Shown here in pieces: positions 46,500-60,300 of a DNA stretch of 64,000 nt (the first letter of the stretch is position 1; every line of letters begins with the position of its first letter). The DNA is from Limnomonas spitsbergensis (lineage: Eukaryota > Chlorophyta > Chlorophyceae > Chlamydomonadales), in the NCBI GenBank assembly GCA_037349105.1, contig JAYJMM010000116.1, positions 5,456,001 through 5,520,000 on the forward strand, in the 5' to 3' direction. The position numbers were made by a program, and so were the translations under genes. A model generated the notes under the pieces. The model searched no databases and was not told where the DNA came from. It worked only from the letters and a program-made list of their open reading frames with translations.

Positions 46500-46934
46500 C
46501 CTAAGCAGTCCCGACCCCCCTCAAGGCCCTGTTCCTAAGGGGATCCTCTTCCACCACCGAGCTGTGCAACTCTCCCTATCACAAATTATTGACACGCGCG
46601 ATTCTGACATGCATTTCTTGACAGCGGGACCGCGAGGGTGCACATGCACATGTCAGGGAGTGATAAATCCACACCCAGTGTTAGGACAGACGGACACGAG
46701 CTCCGGGTTCGAGCATAAACTTTTCGAACCCCTGGGGTGGTTCGGGTGGGGGTGGTTCGAACTTTACCTCGGACTTCGAACGGGGTGTGCAACTTCGCCT
46801 CAAATTGTGTCCTGGCACAAACCATTCGTTTCCGAACCATGTTTCCTATACGTTTCCTCTGACACACATCGACCTCGGCAGAACGTGTGTTGCAGATCTG
46901 CTGGGAAGGCCAGGGCCAGCCCCGTGGGGGCTAG
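46500..46934. promoter_or_regulatory. Head-to-head intergenic region of VPS53 and the phosphatase
   Basis: Only 435 bp separate the two start codons, so it probably acts as a bidirectional promoter. A TTCGAAC/GTTCGAA-rich segment lies at 46705-46785. No TATA box seen. Confidence 0.4.
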
Positions 46935-49900
46935 ATGACAACCCAGCAGACATCCCAGCTGCCTCCCGACGAATATGATATCGACGAGGATCGCTTATTC
47001 CTGACTGGCGTAGACAGAGTGGAGAAGTCAAGGAAGACATACACAGACCACATCAAGAGGAGGAAGGCTCTGATAGGTTTGCAATGATGGGTGTTCCGCA
47101 TCACATGGGGAGAGGGTGCTGATTGCCATGGCACGTTCACTGTTCTACAGTAACACGCAGAGTTCGCTCATCTCTTGGAATGCTGAGTATCCGCATGCAT
47201 GCTGCCTCATGCCTCCGGCTTCTTTGCAACTGCTCGAGTTGTCTGAAACTGTGCACTGAAACTGCACACAATGGAAGTCCTCTCCAGACCCGACCAGAAG
47301 AGTGCTTTTTTAGAGCTGTATGCTTCAAGGATCACTGTTGAACAGCTACAGCATGCTGTATGGGTGAAACACAACGCCACTTTCCTTCTCCTTTCCTCAT
47401 GCAGTTGGCGCGTCTGTCGTTGGAGGATTGTTGGTGCTAGGGATCCTGCTTGGATTATTGTATGGCCTGGAATTCTCAGAAGAGGCATCAAGCTATACCT
47501 GCCCTGATGCATGGGCGAATGAGCCTGCAGACGGCGCTTTCTTTGTGGTGAGGTCCAAGGCATATTGTAGGGCTTAGCTGAAATTCGACAAAGTCACGGC
47601 CTTTGGCTGGGGAGACCTGAGGCAGGAACCCCTGCTGCCTGAGCCACCGACTGATGACAGGTCCAGGTTTGGTTCCCAGAGGCCCAGTGGGGGCCACCCA
47701 GCGGCCTGACGAAGGTGGTCTGTTGTGCCCTTGCGTATACACTGCTGAGGCCTCTTTCAACTCATGGCCTCCTTGGGTCCAGGCCATTGGGGCAAATTCG
47801 GAGCTTCTTCCTGTCCAGTAGGTGGACCCCAACTCCCCAAGCCTGGAGAACACCTCACACACCCCAGAGTAGGGATAGAGGCCAGAATGCCAGATGTGCA
47901 GATGGTGGAGGGATGCTGGAAGTGTGGCGGATGCTACATGTGGAGGTTTCCTGGACAGTGGACACCTCGAATCATAAGAATTTAGGGGTGGAGGAAAGGA
48001 TGATTTTGCGCCTATACAAAACTCGAGGGAGTGAAATGAGCTCCTGGATTTTAGACAGGGGAGACAAGGGCTGGTGAATGACTACACACTGTGATATACT
48101 GCTGCATGCTGATGCTCCATCACCGGCTTGCCTTTGCCCAGTCACGGCCACACATTGGCTGACGGTGGTGTCCCACGCTACGCAGATTGGGGATTGGGGG
48201 AGGCAGGGCAGCAGCTCACAGAAGCTGGCGGCAAAGATGATGTCAGAGGTGGCTGCATGCATGAAGCCAAAGTTCATCATCAGCACAGGAGACAACTTTT
48301 ACGACCGTAGGTTCATAAAAACACAGAAGAACGGCGGAGGGATAGCCACAGGGTGCTTCACAATATGAGTTGTCATTTGTCCCTGTTTATGCAACACTTT
48401 AAACAAGGGACAGGCTCAACTCAGCATCCAGGGGACGAAGCCCCGCGGGCTCAGCACTAATATTTTGTATGCTTAGCTGCATTAGATTGTCATTCAGGCA
48501 CTCATGAAGTGCTGGGCAGATACTTTGATGGGATACACATATGCAGCATGTCAATGCTCGAAAATAGGCATATTTTTTGCGCTGCTCAGAATTCCTGGAA
48601 ACTTGCCCATTGGGTGTGCATCTCCCTGATGGACATCTTGTCAAGAGAGAAACCGGCTGCTGCTGGTTTTTAGTCCTGCTGCTGCTATTTGAATCCCTGC
48701 ATGATTATTCCGAGTTTGAATGCTCGCAGATGGCCTCGAGAGCGCCGATGACCCACAGATTCAGGAGTCTTTTCGGAACGTGTACACATCTGCTGAGTTG
48801 CAGGCAAGTGTCTCCTTACCTCCACAATCACCCAGCAGTTATCCCTATCCGCAGCTGTGCAGCTGTTATTTCCGCCTTTCTCCTCCTCTGTACTTCCCAA
48901 GTGTTCAAATCTGATGGACGTCGGTGGCGGCTTTTTATTGCAGGGTTCCTGACTGCGCTGAACCCTCTGGGATCAATGTGCATATGCAGTGCACCTTTTG
49001 ACGAGGGCAGGTATGCCACCTCAACATATGAAAGCAAGGTTCTGAGACTGGTTTAAGGGTAGCATCCTTAGCAGCATCCGGCGCTGGTCAACACCGTTCT
49101 GCTGCACCACTGGATTAAACATTTATTCAGGATTGAGGGTGATCATATGTTGCTGGTTTCCCCCGGTTTGCCCTGCCTGGTCCTTTCATAAAAGGCTATG
49201 GGTGGTTGCAATAACTTTGAAAGAACAACCATTTGTCATAGCCGACGCTTTCAAAATGCCCTTGTGCTTGTTACAGGTACCTTGGTATGCGGTCCTGGGT
49301 AACCATGATTATGGGGACACGCTCCAGTCCAATCAGCTCACGAGCTGCTCCGTTCCGGCTCCCAAAACTCTGGCGGATTGCAAGCCGGGGTGCTGCTTCA
49401 GTCCCCTTTGGCAGGTAGCACGGAAGGCCATGCTGGGAGGAAAAGCACCACTGGCAGAAAGCAAGCTGGGCTGCTGCTAGAGCCCCTCTGACAATTAGGA
49501 TGGAGAGGAGAATTGACTGGAGGCTGCTTTATGAAGAAAGTTACCACCTGTGCAGCTCTGGACGCATGCCGCAGCTCATCAGCATCAGCCTGGGTAGCGG
49601 TGTGGTCGCGGCCAGATTAGCGATGAACCGCCTGTCGCTCTCACTCGCGCTTTCTCCAGGGTGGGGAATTGCTTTCTTTTTCTGGCTGGTATGAGCCTGA
49701 GAGGGGTAGCAGGGTAGCATTCCCTGGTCGGTCCCTTTCAGCTGGCCCTGCCTGCGTCATCGCCCCTGTTCTTGGTGCCAAGCTAGATTTTTATATTGAA
49801 CAGGCGCTCCCTTCTGATCCTCCTGAAGGTCTCAGGGACGGGGACGCCCGGATCCAACCTGGATCTACCTGGATCCAACCCGGATCAACCTGGATCCAAC

Positions 49901-52610
49901 CTGGATGCGCGGTGGCGCCTACAGCAGGGGGTCCACAAGGTCAGCTTCTCTGACATTGGCCTTGATCTGGACATCATCTTCCTGGATACCTCACCCTACA
50001 TATCCAGCTACCTGGGCCAGCCTTGGGCAAAGGTCATCGGTGAGACGGGCACTAGCTGGGGGTGTGGGATGTCTGTGCAGTCCATCCATTCCAGCAGTCC
50101 ATCCATTCCAGCAGTCCCTCCACTCCAGCAGTCCATCCATTCCAGCAGTACTAGAGACCCTGTCACACTGAGGACAGCAGGTTGCATCCAGGGACTAATA
50201 AAAGGCCTCTCAGCCTGCCTTGGTGCAGACTGGGAATCCCGTTTTGGGGGGAGGCATGCCCACATGCTTTCAGGGCATGCCAACGTTTAGCACCATTTTC
50301 ATACCTCAACGCATTATTGCACCTTGTTTGTTTTCTCTGACCGCACCTGGCGGGATGTGTGCGGTGATTTGCAGGGGGCGTAGCGTATCAGGACACAGTC
50401 AAGCAGAAGGCTGCGTTTGAGGATCTGCTGGCCAACAGCTCGGCACGGCTGAAGCTTGTTGTGGGCCACCATCCGGTAGGGCCACAACCCCTTGACCTAT
50501 GCTTCCGTCTGGGATTGTATACAAAACCGCCCCTTGGATTTGTTCTTAAAGCAGTGGCGCTATGTAGTGGCTATAGGAGGGAGGGATGCACATTTTCGAG
50601 AACTTGTGGGTGGATGAGCTCGGAAATGAGGGGGGCTTGCATATTCTTAATTTCGATCCTGGGACTCCGCGCAGGGCATTGAGCACATGCACTCGGATGT
50701 TGTGAGAGCAACTGAGCGCCAGGATTTAGCGAATCACCTTAGGCACCTGCTTTCAATCAGTCTGCCTTCAAAGCCCTTACCAGGGCATTTGCCAAGCCAA
50801 GCTCTGCATTCAGATGAAAGCCCTGCTAGGCCCTAGCTACAATTGAAAGCTCTGCCAAGCCTTGGCTAAAATTGAAAGCTCTGCCAAGCTCTGCTTGCAG
50901 CTTGAATCCCTGTCAAGCTCTGCTTGCAGCTTGATTCCCTGTCAAGCTCTGCTTGCAGCTTGAATCCCTGACAAGCTCTGCTTGCACTTTCATGTATGAT
51001 TCATTCATGTTCAACGTTTGGGTGCAGGCTCTCTCTTTGGGCGCGCACTGTCAGAATGCTGCCAACTCAGAGTGTGACGAAGTCGCAGGGTGGCTGAGGC
51101 CAATGCTGAAGGAATATAATGTGAGTGAGGTGGAGAAATGGCTTAGGAAGAGGAAAGGACTTCAGGACCAATCACGCCTTACCCCTTGGTTGGTGTGTGA
51201 TAGACTTTAAGGCAAGGGGGCTGCGCAGCTTAGAGTAGGGAGGCAAAGGCCTCGCCGGGACCATTAATCAGCTAGTTGATGTATATATATTCCTTTTACT
51301 GCCCAAGGGTCTGCAAAGGCATGGAGAGCAGGCAGGCGTTTTAATTGTAATTTGTCAATTCTGCTGTATTTCAACATCTGCGGCCGTATTGGCCAGTCCC
51401 GGGACCTTCGTTCTGCTATTTGTGGCAGTCCTTCAAAGTGGAGGCATTCTACCCTAGGGTCTTACAAGCCCAACCTGTTCTGGCCTGCCAACAGCACACC
51501 TGCCTCCGCGTGTAACATTGCACCTACCAGTTTTCATTTATTTTACCTAATGAGTTAACCCTCTTGTCCTCTTTCAGTAATCCCACTCCTGCCCCTGGCC
51601 TGAACCCCAGGCCTGCCCTCTGACCGGATGCAGTCCCTCATGGCCAGCTTCCGAGACCTAAATAGATGCCCGCACACCCTAAAATCTTGCCTAACGACCC
51701 ATACCCCTGTGAGCCCTTGCCTTGTATGACCCCTGCCTTGCATTAGAAATTCTGGCTGATTTCCCGGCCGGTTTCCTGACTTGAGTGCCTGGCAGGGTCT
51801 GGCGTACTTCTGTGGCCACGAACATGACCTGCAGTACATATCTGCCCCCGATGACCCCATCACTTATGTGGTGAGCGGAGCGGGATCCGATGTTCGACCC
51901 GGCGAGTTTGACAATTTGGTGAGGTGACAGATTGACAACAGTAGTGTATTAGTAATGGGCGGTTTGGCCACGAATCAGCTTGTGCCATAAGGCCAGCAGG
52001 GCTTGGTGCAGTGTTCGATGCTGCATGGGCCACCAGCCGTTGGCTTGTCAAGGTTTGATCGCAATGGGCCTAGTGGTGGCTGCCTGGGAGCCCTCAAAAG
52101 GTTGTAGTATTGTGCACACTAGAACCATCACTGACAAACACTCCCGGGGGGCCAAGAGGTAAGATTGTAAGAGAGAGCCGCTGGACCTGAGGAGCTGGTC
52201 ATGCTCAGAAAGCTCTCTGGTCGTACTATATCTGCAGGGTAAGCAAAAAGCTGAAGTCACGTTTTCCTGGTATGTGACTTGCGGGTCTGGCCACAGTCAT
52301 GCCAGAGATAAGGGATAAGGTTACGGGTGAGGCTTGTTTGATTACAACGGACTTGATTTTAAGTTCCTGCTAGTTGGTCCCGGGTCTCATAGGACCTGGT
52401 GGCACGGGGGTCATTGCTGGCTTCATAATTGCAAAAACAAATGTAGCCAACATTCCCTATGCCTTGCAGGAGCCGCCCAAGGGCGCCAACTTCTTTGCTG
52501 ACGATCAGGGCTTTGTGGCAGTCCTGGTGAGGAAGAAGACCATGACGCTGTACTACTACGTCTCTCAAAGGTCACAGCCGGCGTTCGAGATCACAATACC
52601 CGTGCCATAG
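46935..52610 (+). CDS. Purple acid phosphatase with N-terminal membrane anchor
   Basis: Exons: 46935-47076, 47405-47547, 48186-48306, 48730-48803 (GC donor, CAG/GCAAGT), 49277-49414, an uncertain exon starting between about 49787 and 49928 and ending 50039, 50375-50475, 51028-51120, 51796-51918 and 52470-52610. About 400 residues. All five metal-ligand motifs of purple acid phosphatases are intact: GDWG (97-100), GDNFYD (130-135), GNHD (168-171), VVGHHP and CGHEHD. The Tyr and His ligands of the Fe(III)-M(II) centre are therefore present. Residues ~48-70 form one hydrophobic helix (VVGGLLVLGILLGLLYG) after a charged 47-residue N-terminus, so it is probably a type II membrane protein with the enzyme in the lumen or outside. 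Size and motif spacing fit the small ACP5/PAP17-like group. Likely role: phosphate release from organic esters. Confidence 0.9.
49846..49907. repeat. GGATCCAACCT-type 11-bp units in the phosphatase gene
   Basis: Five or so imperfect ACCTGGATCCA units. If coding, they read GSNLDLPGSNPDQPGSNLD directly before the conserved ARW, so they sit at or in the uncertain exon 6 border. Confidence 0.75.
50077..50151. repeat. Tandem TCCATCCATTCCAGCAG units after the phosphatase exon 6 donor
   Basis: Four copies of a 17-19-bp unit, starting about 40 nt into the intron. Confidence 0.85.
50830..50990. repeat. ~30-bp array upstream of the phosphatase exon 8 acceptor
   Basis: Units of the form CAAGCTCTGCTTGCAGCTTG, repeated four times (about 50884-50990), with two earlier AAAGCTCTGCCAAGC variants. 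Each late unit carries a CTGCTTGCAG acceptor-like string; the real acceptor is GGTGCAG at 51027. Confidence 0.85.
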
Positions 52611-54330
52611 CACTCGGCTGGGATCTGCCCCTGGCAGCACTGGTTGGGATGGGCGATCTCGATAAGACCCGAGTGAGTTGTGACAGCCTGGAGATATACC
52701 CCCAATATTGAAGGGATCTCCAATGCCCCTAGATCCCTACGAAAAACACTCAAATAGACACCTGGCAATGGTAGGCCCAGATCCATGAGGGACAACACGC
52801 GCAGTCACTGCTGCTGGTGCTTCGGGTGGAGGGGCCATGATAGTCTGTCATGCTACATCAGGTGGTAGCCCCTGGCACCAGCAGGCTAGCTGATCAATTG
52901 TTAGCTTAAGGGGGGCTGGTATAATACCGTTACTGCATTAGGAGTCTTTCGCTTCGGGCTCTCAGCAGCGACCTCAGCCAAATTTGTTGTCTTACTCCCT
53001 CCCGGTATTATTTGCTCAATAACCATACTCACCTTCTGAGTCGCTCTGGATGGAGTGCATTGCTATGTCATAGAAAGAATGAAAGCTACGCCCCGTGGGG
53101 GCGTCAGGGTTAAGGAAACAGCGCAGTGTCATGGAACACTTTCGTGGTACCTGCTGCGTTTCATTTTGATTTGTTAAGCTGGGCGTCCCTTATCATTGGT
53201 TGGGCTTGCAATTTGATCCAATGATGACTTTCTCTGCTAGAGATGGTGGAAGTGGCCCTGAGTTGACCCGTCGGCAGCGCAGGCAATCTGCGTGTCCAAT
53301 TTAAGATTCGATGTTGGACTTTTTAAGCTGTATTTCATCAAATTACTTCGTTGGAACCAGCCACTCAGATGTTCATGCATGCCATATTTTGATTTTTATC
53401 ATTACACTCAACTGCATTGGACACAAGGAGCAAAGGGTGAAGCTCGCATCTGATAGCTCAAGCAATTCTTGTGAAGGCCGCTTCTTCCGGAGAACCCCTT
53501 GCCCCCTCCTAACTTTGCCCACCACGTTTGTTTCCCCCTAAGCCTCTGCACATTTGGAGCACATTTTTCGCAAGTTGTCATACCGGTAGGTGGAGGGTAG
53601 GGCAATATCTGCCCTTCTTAATTGTCCTCCCTGGTGACAGTTAATTGTGTACAGTTTTTTCTCCCGCTGCAATGTCTACCTTGCAAGCAGCATACACGAA
53701 AGTACATACAAAAGTTGGAAAGGTAGCACAATGGTGTCATGTGATCTGCAGGAAACCGGAGCTCCCCCTCACAACCTTATGGGGCATGCCCAATCCACGA
53801 GTGCATCATTAAATACTCATGGACGCATGCTGTATTGCTGTTGTGTGATTGGCCAGCAACATGGGGGGAGCACCCTGCTAACTCCTGCTTCTGGGCCTGC
53901 ATTTTGGCCATTGCATGGAAGACAGAGTGGGGGCAGGATCAGACATAACATGTGTGACGTTAGTTGATACTGAGGTGATGTTCCAACCGTGAGCCCGATT
54001 ACCGGTATGTGAACAGAGCGTGAACCAGGCGTGAACAGAGCAACATACGAGAAATACCGGTTTTGTACAACTGGTGCAACGAGGCCAGCCAATAAAAATC
54101 AAGCCAGACACCGCGTCCATCTGTAAACACCAGCGACAGCTATCCTGCTACACTCCTGCCGGGGCCATGCCGGGGCTGAGGGACAACAAGACGGTCAGAA
54201 AAAATAGTGGGCAGGGTCGTACGGCCCCAGCGCCTGAGGTAGCCAAGTAATCCTTAGAGCAAGAAGAAATCCGTTCCCAGCTCATTAATTTTTAATATTA
54301 GAGGCCTTGCAATGTCGATGATTCACTCTT
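52611..54330. other. Intergenic, no supported gene
   Basis: Contains a degenerate member of the C-rich repeat family near 53490-53560 and TACCGGTA palindromes near 53580 and 54001. Confidence 0.5.
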
Positions 54331-57300
54331 ATGACTGTCCGGCGCTTGTGTCGAAGTAGAAATTCAACCTCGCCGATGTCGGGGCTTCCCCCGCTGTCTT
54401 TTAACGCTGGCGCGAGTGCGCCAGCAGCAGCGCACGTCTCTTGGAAGTCCGAACCCCCAAAGATGTCGCTGACGGAATTACCTCAGGGTCCGAAAATCCA
54501 GAACCTGCCGCTCTTCGTCTCGAGCAACATCCGGGCGGGCAGAACATCAGGTCTGTCCACTCAGCCTGCCATAGACCTACAAAGATTGCGGTGCAGAGAG
54601 CTTAGTCTCCCTAAAAGATTGCTCATGCGTCCTGCGACCCCATGTTGCTTCCACCCTCTAACATCTCCTCTATCCCCCAAGCTACGCCACCTCCATGGCC
54701 TTCTCCCTATCCCGCCCCCGCTTCGTCAGTCCCCCACCCCCCATTCACCCCTACCCCCCATGCTTCTTCACCCCCTCTCCCTAAACCCCCATGCTTTATC
54801 CCCCTGTCCACCTCTCCCCTACCCTCCCATGCTTCTTGATGCTTCTTCATGCCCTCTCCTCTCTCCCTAAACACCCATGCACCACCACTTCTAACCACAC
54901 ACTGACACACTCCATGTATTACTTCAGGAGGTGCGAAGCAACTGGCTGACCTGGCAAGCACTATGGCTCTGTTTGAACACAGCCCTCCCAACCTGCGGCC
55001 CTCCACCAGCCCCGTGGCCCTGAAGCCCACCAGCAACACCAGCAACCGGAGCCTGCAACAAACCCATCAGGGTAGATCTCAGTCCCTCGATGCTGATGAT
55101 ACCTCAAGGGAGGCAGGCGCACACCCAGACCGGGGCATTCAGCCATATTGCTATCTGCCCAGCTCCCCTCAGCTCAGCCCCTACCAGCTAGGGCGGGCTG
55201 CCATGACCGCGCCCACTGGGTTCAAACGGCCACTGTCGTCTAACCTGCAACCCACCTCTCCCGGTGGGACTAGTGGCGGTGCTAGTCCTGGAGGAACTGG
55301 CGCGCTGTTTGCTCCCTCTGCTGGGACCCTCATCAAGGAGAGGGTAGCTGGGCAGGGCAAGATGTTTGAGGTCAGTCCTGTGATAGAATGACAGAGAGGC
55401 ATACATCTTAAAATCATAGACAACACGTGCCATGATTTCAAAAAAATTGCATGCATAGGATTGTACTCGTATTCTTTTTGCTCCCAGATCTTTATGGCTC
55501 TAAACCCATTTATTGTTTCAGGACCTCTTGGCGGCGACGCGGAAGACTATGGCCTCTGGGATGGGGGAGTGGGACCTGCAGAACCTGGACTGGGGACACC
55601 CTGAATTCCGCCAACATCTGCTCAAGGTGGGCTAATACTTTCATAGAGGGTTCGAGTGATGAGTGGGGGATGGGGACCAAATTGTAATGATTTAGTGATG
55701 GAATGATAGAGTGATGGTTGGATGGGGATCGAGCTGGGATGGTGCACTAATGGATTGATGGAGTGATGGGTGGGTGGTCTATCATGGTGGGTTGCTGCAT
55801 CGAAGGGGTAGGTGGCAGAGAAATGGGGAGGGGAGAGTGGGGCGGAGGCAGAGGCAGAGTGTATGATGTAGCACAGGGGAGCAGGAGGAGGGGGGGAGGA
55901 AGAGGAATCAAAGGTATGGGCTGATGTAGCACATCTGAGGAGGTGGGGATCAAGAGAGGACGCTGGGCAGAGGGGGAGAGCTTTAGGGGGGAGGGGGGGG
56001 GGGCACTCACAAGCCTTGCAGATCCCTGGGTTGATGCTTGGAGTAGATTGTGGCTGCGGGTTGTCCCATAAGCTGCGGGTTGTCCCATGTGCCCTGGCTT
56101 GTTACTTGGGGTAGGTCCTCTCAAGTACCATGCTCCAGAGTCGTTGCTTGGAGTAGATTGTGGCCGCAGGTCGTCCCATGTGTCCCGGGCCAGAGGGACG
56201 CCACCCTCCTGCACTTATATCTCTGTGCCGCCTGTTTGTACTGTCCAGCCCCTTTGGGCAGACAGGGGGTGGACGTGTGGACAAAGCAACAACGCTCCAC
56301 ACCTACTCAGTGTTCATTTTGTATTTTATATTTTGATGTTTTTATATTAGCCTCCACACTTCCTCAGTGTTTCTTTTTAGGGCAACTAGGCACATGCAGG
56401 CTGCCCTGTACTTTGCCAATGACCTGATTGGGACCAAACTTGGACTGGCCTACGGTTGGTGGCCCAAGTAGCATGGCTGTCCACACCTGGGGCCTCCGGC
56501 CAAAGACACGGCCAGCCGTGTGGCCTTTGACCAGAGGCCGGATTTCAGATGACAAGTAGCTGAGTCATGAAATCAGAACTAGTGCACCTCCCGCCCCCCA
56601 CAGGGCCCCCTTGGACCGGAGAAGCTGAAGAACTACTATCGCCTGGGTGACGGGGACATCCTGAGGCTGTACCGCCTGCTGTACTCGTACAGCGTGGGAT
56701 TTTGTACCGCAGTGCTGGAGCCCACTCAGAAGGCGCGGCATCGGGAAGAGCTGATGGACTCGGTCGTGGAGACCTATGCGAAGCTTTGGGATGAGGCGCT
56801 GGGGGTAAGGGGGGCTGCTGGGGTTTGGACAGGGGCCTTGGGGTTCTGGCAGGCCTAGGATGAGGCCTAGGATGAGGCCTAGGATGAGGCCTAGGATGAG
56901 GCCTAGGATGAGGCCTAGGATGAGGCCTAGGATGAGGCCTAGGATGAGGCCTAGGATGAGGCCTAGGATGAGGCCTAGGATGAGGCCTAGGATGAGGCCT
57001 AGGATGAGGCCTAGGATGAGGCCTAGGATGAGGCCTAGGATGAGGCCTAGGATGAGGCCTAGGATGAGGCCTAGGATGAGGCCTAGGATGAGGCCTAGGA
57101 TGAGGCCTAGGATGAGGCCTAGGATGAGGCCTAGGATGAGGCCTAGGATGAGGCCTAGGATGAGGGTGAGGCCTAGGATGAGGCCTAGGATGAGGGTGAG
57201 GCCTAGGATGAGGCCTAGGATGAGGCCTAGGATGAGGCCTAGGATGAGGCCTAGGATGAGGCCTAGGATGAGGCCTAGGATGAGGCCTAGGATGAGGCCT

Positions 57301-60300
57301 AGGATGAGGCCTAGGATGAGGCCTAGGATGAGGCCTAGGATGAGGCCTAGGATGAGGCCTAGGATGAGGCCTAGGATGAGGCCTAGGATGAGGCCTAGGA
57401 TGAGGCCTAGGATGAGGCCTAGGATGAGGCCTAGGATGAGGGTGAGGCCTAGGATGAGGCCTAGGATGAGGGTGAGGCCTAGGATGAGGCCTAGGATGAG
57501 GCCTAGGATGAGGCCTAGGATGAGGCCTAGGATGAGGCCTAGGATGAGGCCTAGGATGAGGCCTAGGATGAGGCCTAGGATGAGGGTGAGGCCTAGGATG
57601 AGGCCTAGGATGAGGCCTAGGATGAGGCCTAGGATGAGGCCTAGGATGAGGCCTAGGATGAGGCCTAGGATGAGGCCTAGGATGAGGCCTAGGATGAGGC
57701 CTAGGATGAGGCCTAGGATGAGGCCTAGGATGAGGCCTAGGATGAGGCCTAGGATGAGGCCTAGGATGAGGCCTAGGTTGAGGGTGAGGCCTAGGATGAG
57801 GCCTAGGATGAGGCCTAGGATGAGGCCCAGGATGAGGCCTAGGATGAGGCCTAGGATAGCAGTGGTAAACAAATTAAAACGGAAATTGTTGAAATCATAA
57901 TCAACAAAATATTATTATGCAGTTATTAGTCGGGGCCAAGGGAGTTTGGCAGCCATTCACAGGACCCTGTCCTTGGAGGCCTGCTCCGCTGTCCTATCAG
58001 CTGCTCACTGTTGAAGCCAGGATGTGAAAAAACAAGTGCTGGTAAAATCAAGTTCCATATTTTTGCCACCACATGACCCTGTATCAATTCAGTAACCGGT
58101 GTTCACCTACCTGGCCTTTAGCCCCTCATGGCCAGTACATGTCGTTAAATCGCATTTACCAGGCCTCTTGCCCCTCACTGCCTTCAGATGTCATTCAAAT
58201 CGGATCTGGTGGACAGCCTCAAATCTATACAGAACGCTGACATGGCCCGCCATACCGTGGTGGCTGAGCTGGGGCAGTCGATGGCTGAGAGCCAGCAGTT
58301 GAAGGTGTGCCACGGATGCAGCAAAAACGATACCTCATGCCTGTCCACCAGGGTTTTGAATGCTTTGAAGGTTATGCTCGGTATGCTGGCTGCAGGTACA
58401 AGTCTGATGGACCTTCCAGGCACATAAACGACGTTACATGTTAGGCGTATTGTGATTCTTGCTAGTGCGGTCTCCGGTGCTGGCTCTGCACAACAACCGC
58501 ACCGCTGCACCTCTGAGGCTGGCATGTCGGGTTACATAGCTTGGCAAGGCATAGCATGGCATAGCAAGGCATAACATGGCATGGCATAGCATGGCATAGC
58601 ATGGCATAGCATGGCATAGCATAGCATAGCATAGCATGGCATACCATGGCGTAGCATGGCATAAGCATGGCATAGCATGGCATAAGCATGGCATAGCATG
58701 GCATAGCATAGCATAGCATAGCATGGCGTAGCATGGCATAAGCATGGCATAGCATGGCATAAGCATGGCATAGCATGGCATAAGCATGGCATAGCATGGC
58801 ATAAGCATGGCATAGCATGACATAGCATGTCATAAGCATGGCATAGCATGGCATAGCATGGCATAGCATGGCGTAGCATGGCATAAGCATGGCATAGCAT
58901 GGCATAAGCATGGCATAGCATGGCATAAGCATGGCATGGCATGGCATAAGCATGGCATAGCATGACATAGCATGGCATAAGCATGGCATAGCATAGCATA
59001 GCATGGCATACCATGGCGTAGCATGGCATAAGTATGGCATAGCATAGCATGGCATAGCATGGCATAGCATGGCATAGCATGGCATAGCATGGCATAAGCA
59101 TGGCATAGCATGTCAAGGCATAGCATGGCATGACATGACATAGCATAGCATGGCATACCATGGCATAGCATGGCATAAGCATGGCATAGCATAGCATGGC
59201 ATAGCATGGCATAGCATGGCATAGCATGGCATAGCATGGCATAGCATGACATAGCATGGCATAAGCATGACATAGCATGTCAAGGCATAGCATGGCATGG
59301 CAAGGCATAGCATAGCATGGCATGGCAAGGCATAACATGGCATGGCATAGCATGGCATAGCATGGCATAGCATGGCAAGGCATAGCATGGCATGACATGG
59401 CACAGCATAGCATGGCATACCATGGCGTAGCATTGCATAAGCATGGCATAGCATAGCATGGCATAGCATGGCATAGCATGGCATAGCATGGCATAACATG
59501 GCATAAGCATGACGTAGCATGTCAAGGCATAGCATAGCATAGCAAGGCATAACATGGCATGGCATAGCATAGCATAGCAAGGCATAGCATGGCATGGCGT
59601 AGCATGGCATAGTATGGCATAAGCATGGCATAGCATAGCAAGGCATAACATGGCATGGCATGGCATGGCATAACATAGCATGGCATAGCATAGCATGGCA
59701 TATTGGCATGTCAAGGCATAGCATGGCATAGCCTGACATGTCAAAAGGCATAGCATGGCATGGCATGACCTGTCAAGGCAGAGCATGGCGTACCATGGCA
59801 TAGCATAGCATGGCATGACATAGCATAGCATGTCAAGGCATAGCATGGCATGGCATGGCATAGCATGGCATGGCATGGCATGGCATGGCATGGCATGGCA
59901 TGGCATGGCATGGCATGGCATGGCATGGCATGGCATGGCATGGCATGGCATGGCATGGCATGGCATGGCATGGCATGGCATGACATGGCATGGCATGGCA
60001 TGGCATGGCATGACATGGCATGGCATGGCATGGCATGGCATGGCATAGCATGACATAGCATGGCATGGCATGACATAGCATGGCATGGCATGCCAAAAGG
60101 CATAGCATGACATGGCGTGGCATGGCATGGCAAGGCGTAGCATGGCATGACATGGCGTGGCATGGCATGGCAAGGCATGGCATGGCATGGCATGGCATGG
60201 CATGGCATGGCATGGCATGGCATGGCATGGCATGGCATGGCATGGCATGGCATGGCATGGCATGGCATGGCATGGCATGGCATGGCATGGCTTTGCATGG

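Noticed and set aside
56565..57900. Long ORFs of 435 (minus) and 346 (plus) codons encoding (GLIL)n and (RPRM)n
   Set aside because: They exist only because the repeat period is a multiple of three; they lie in an intron and one overlaps exon 4 antisense.
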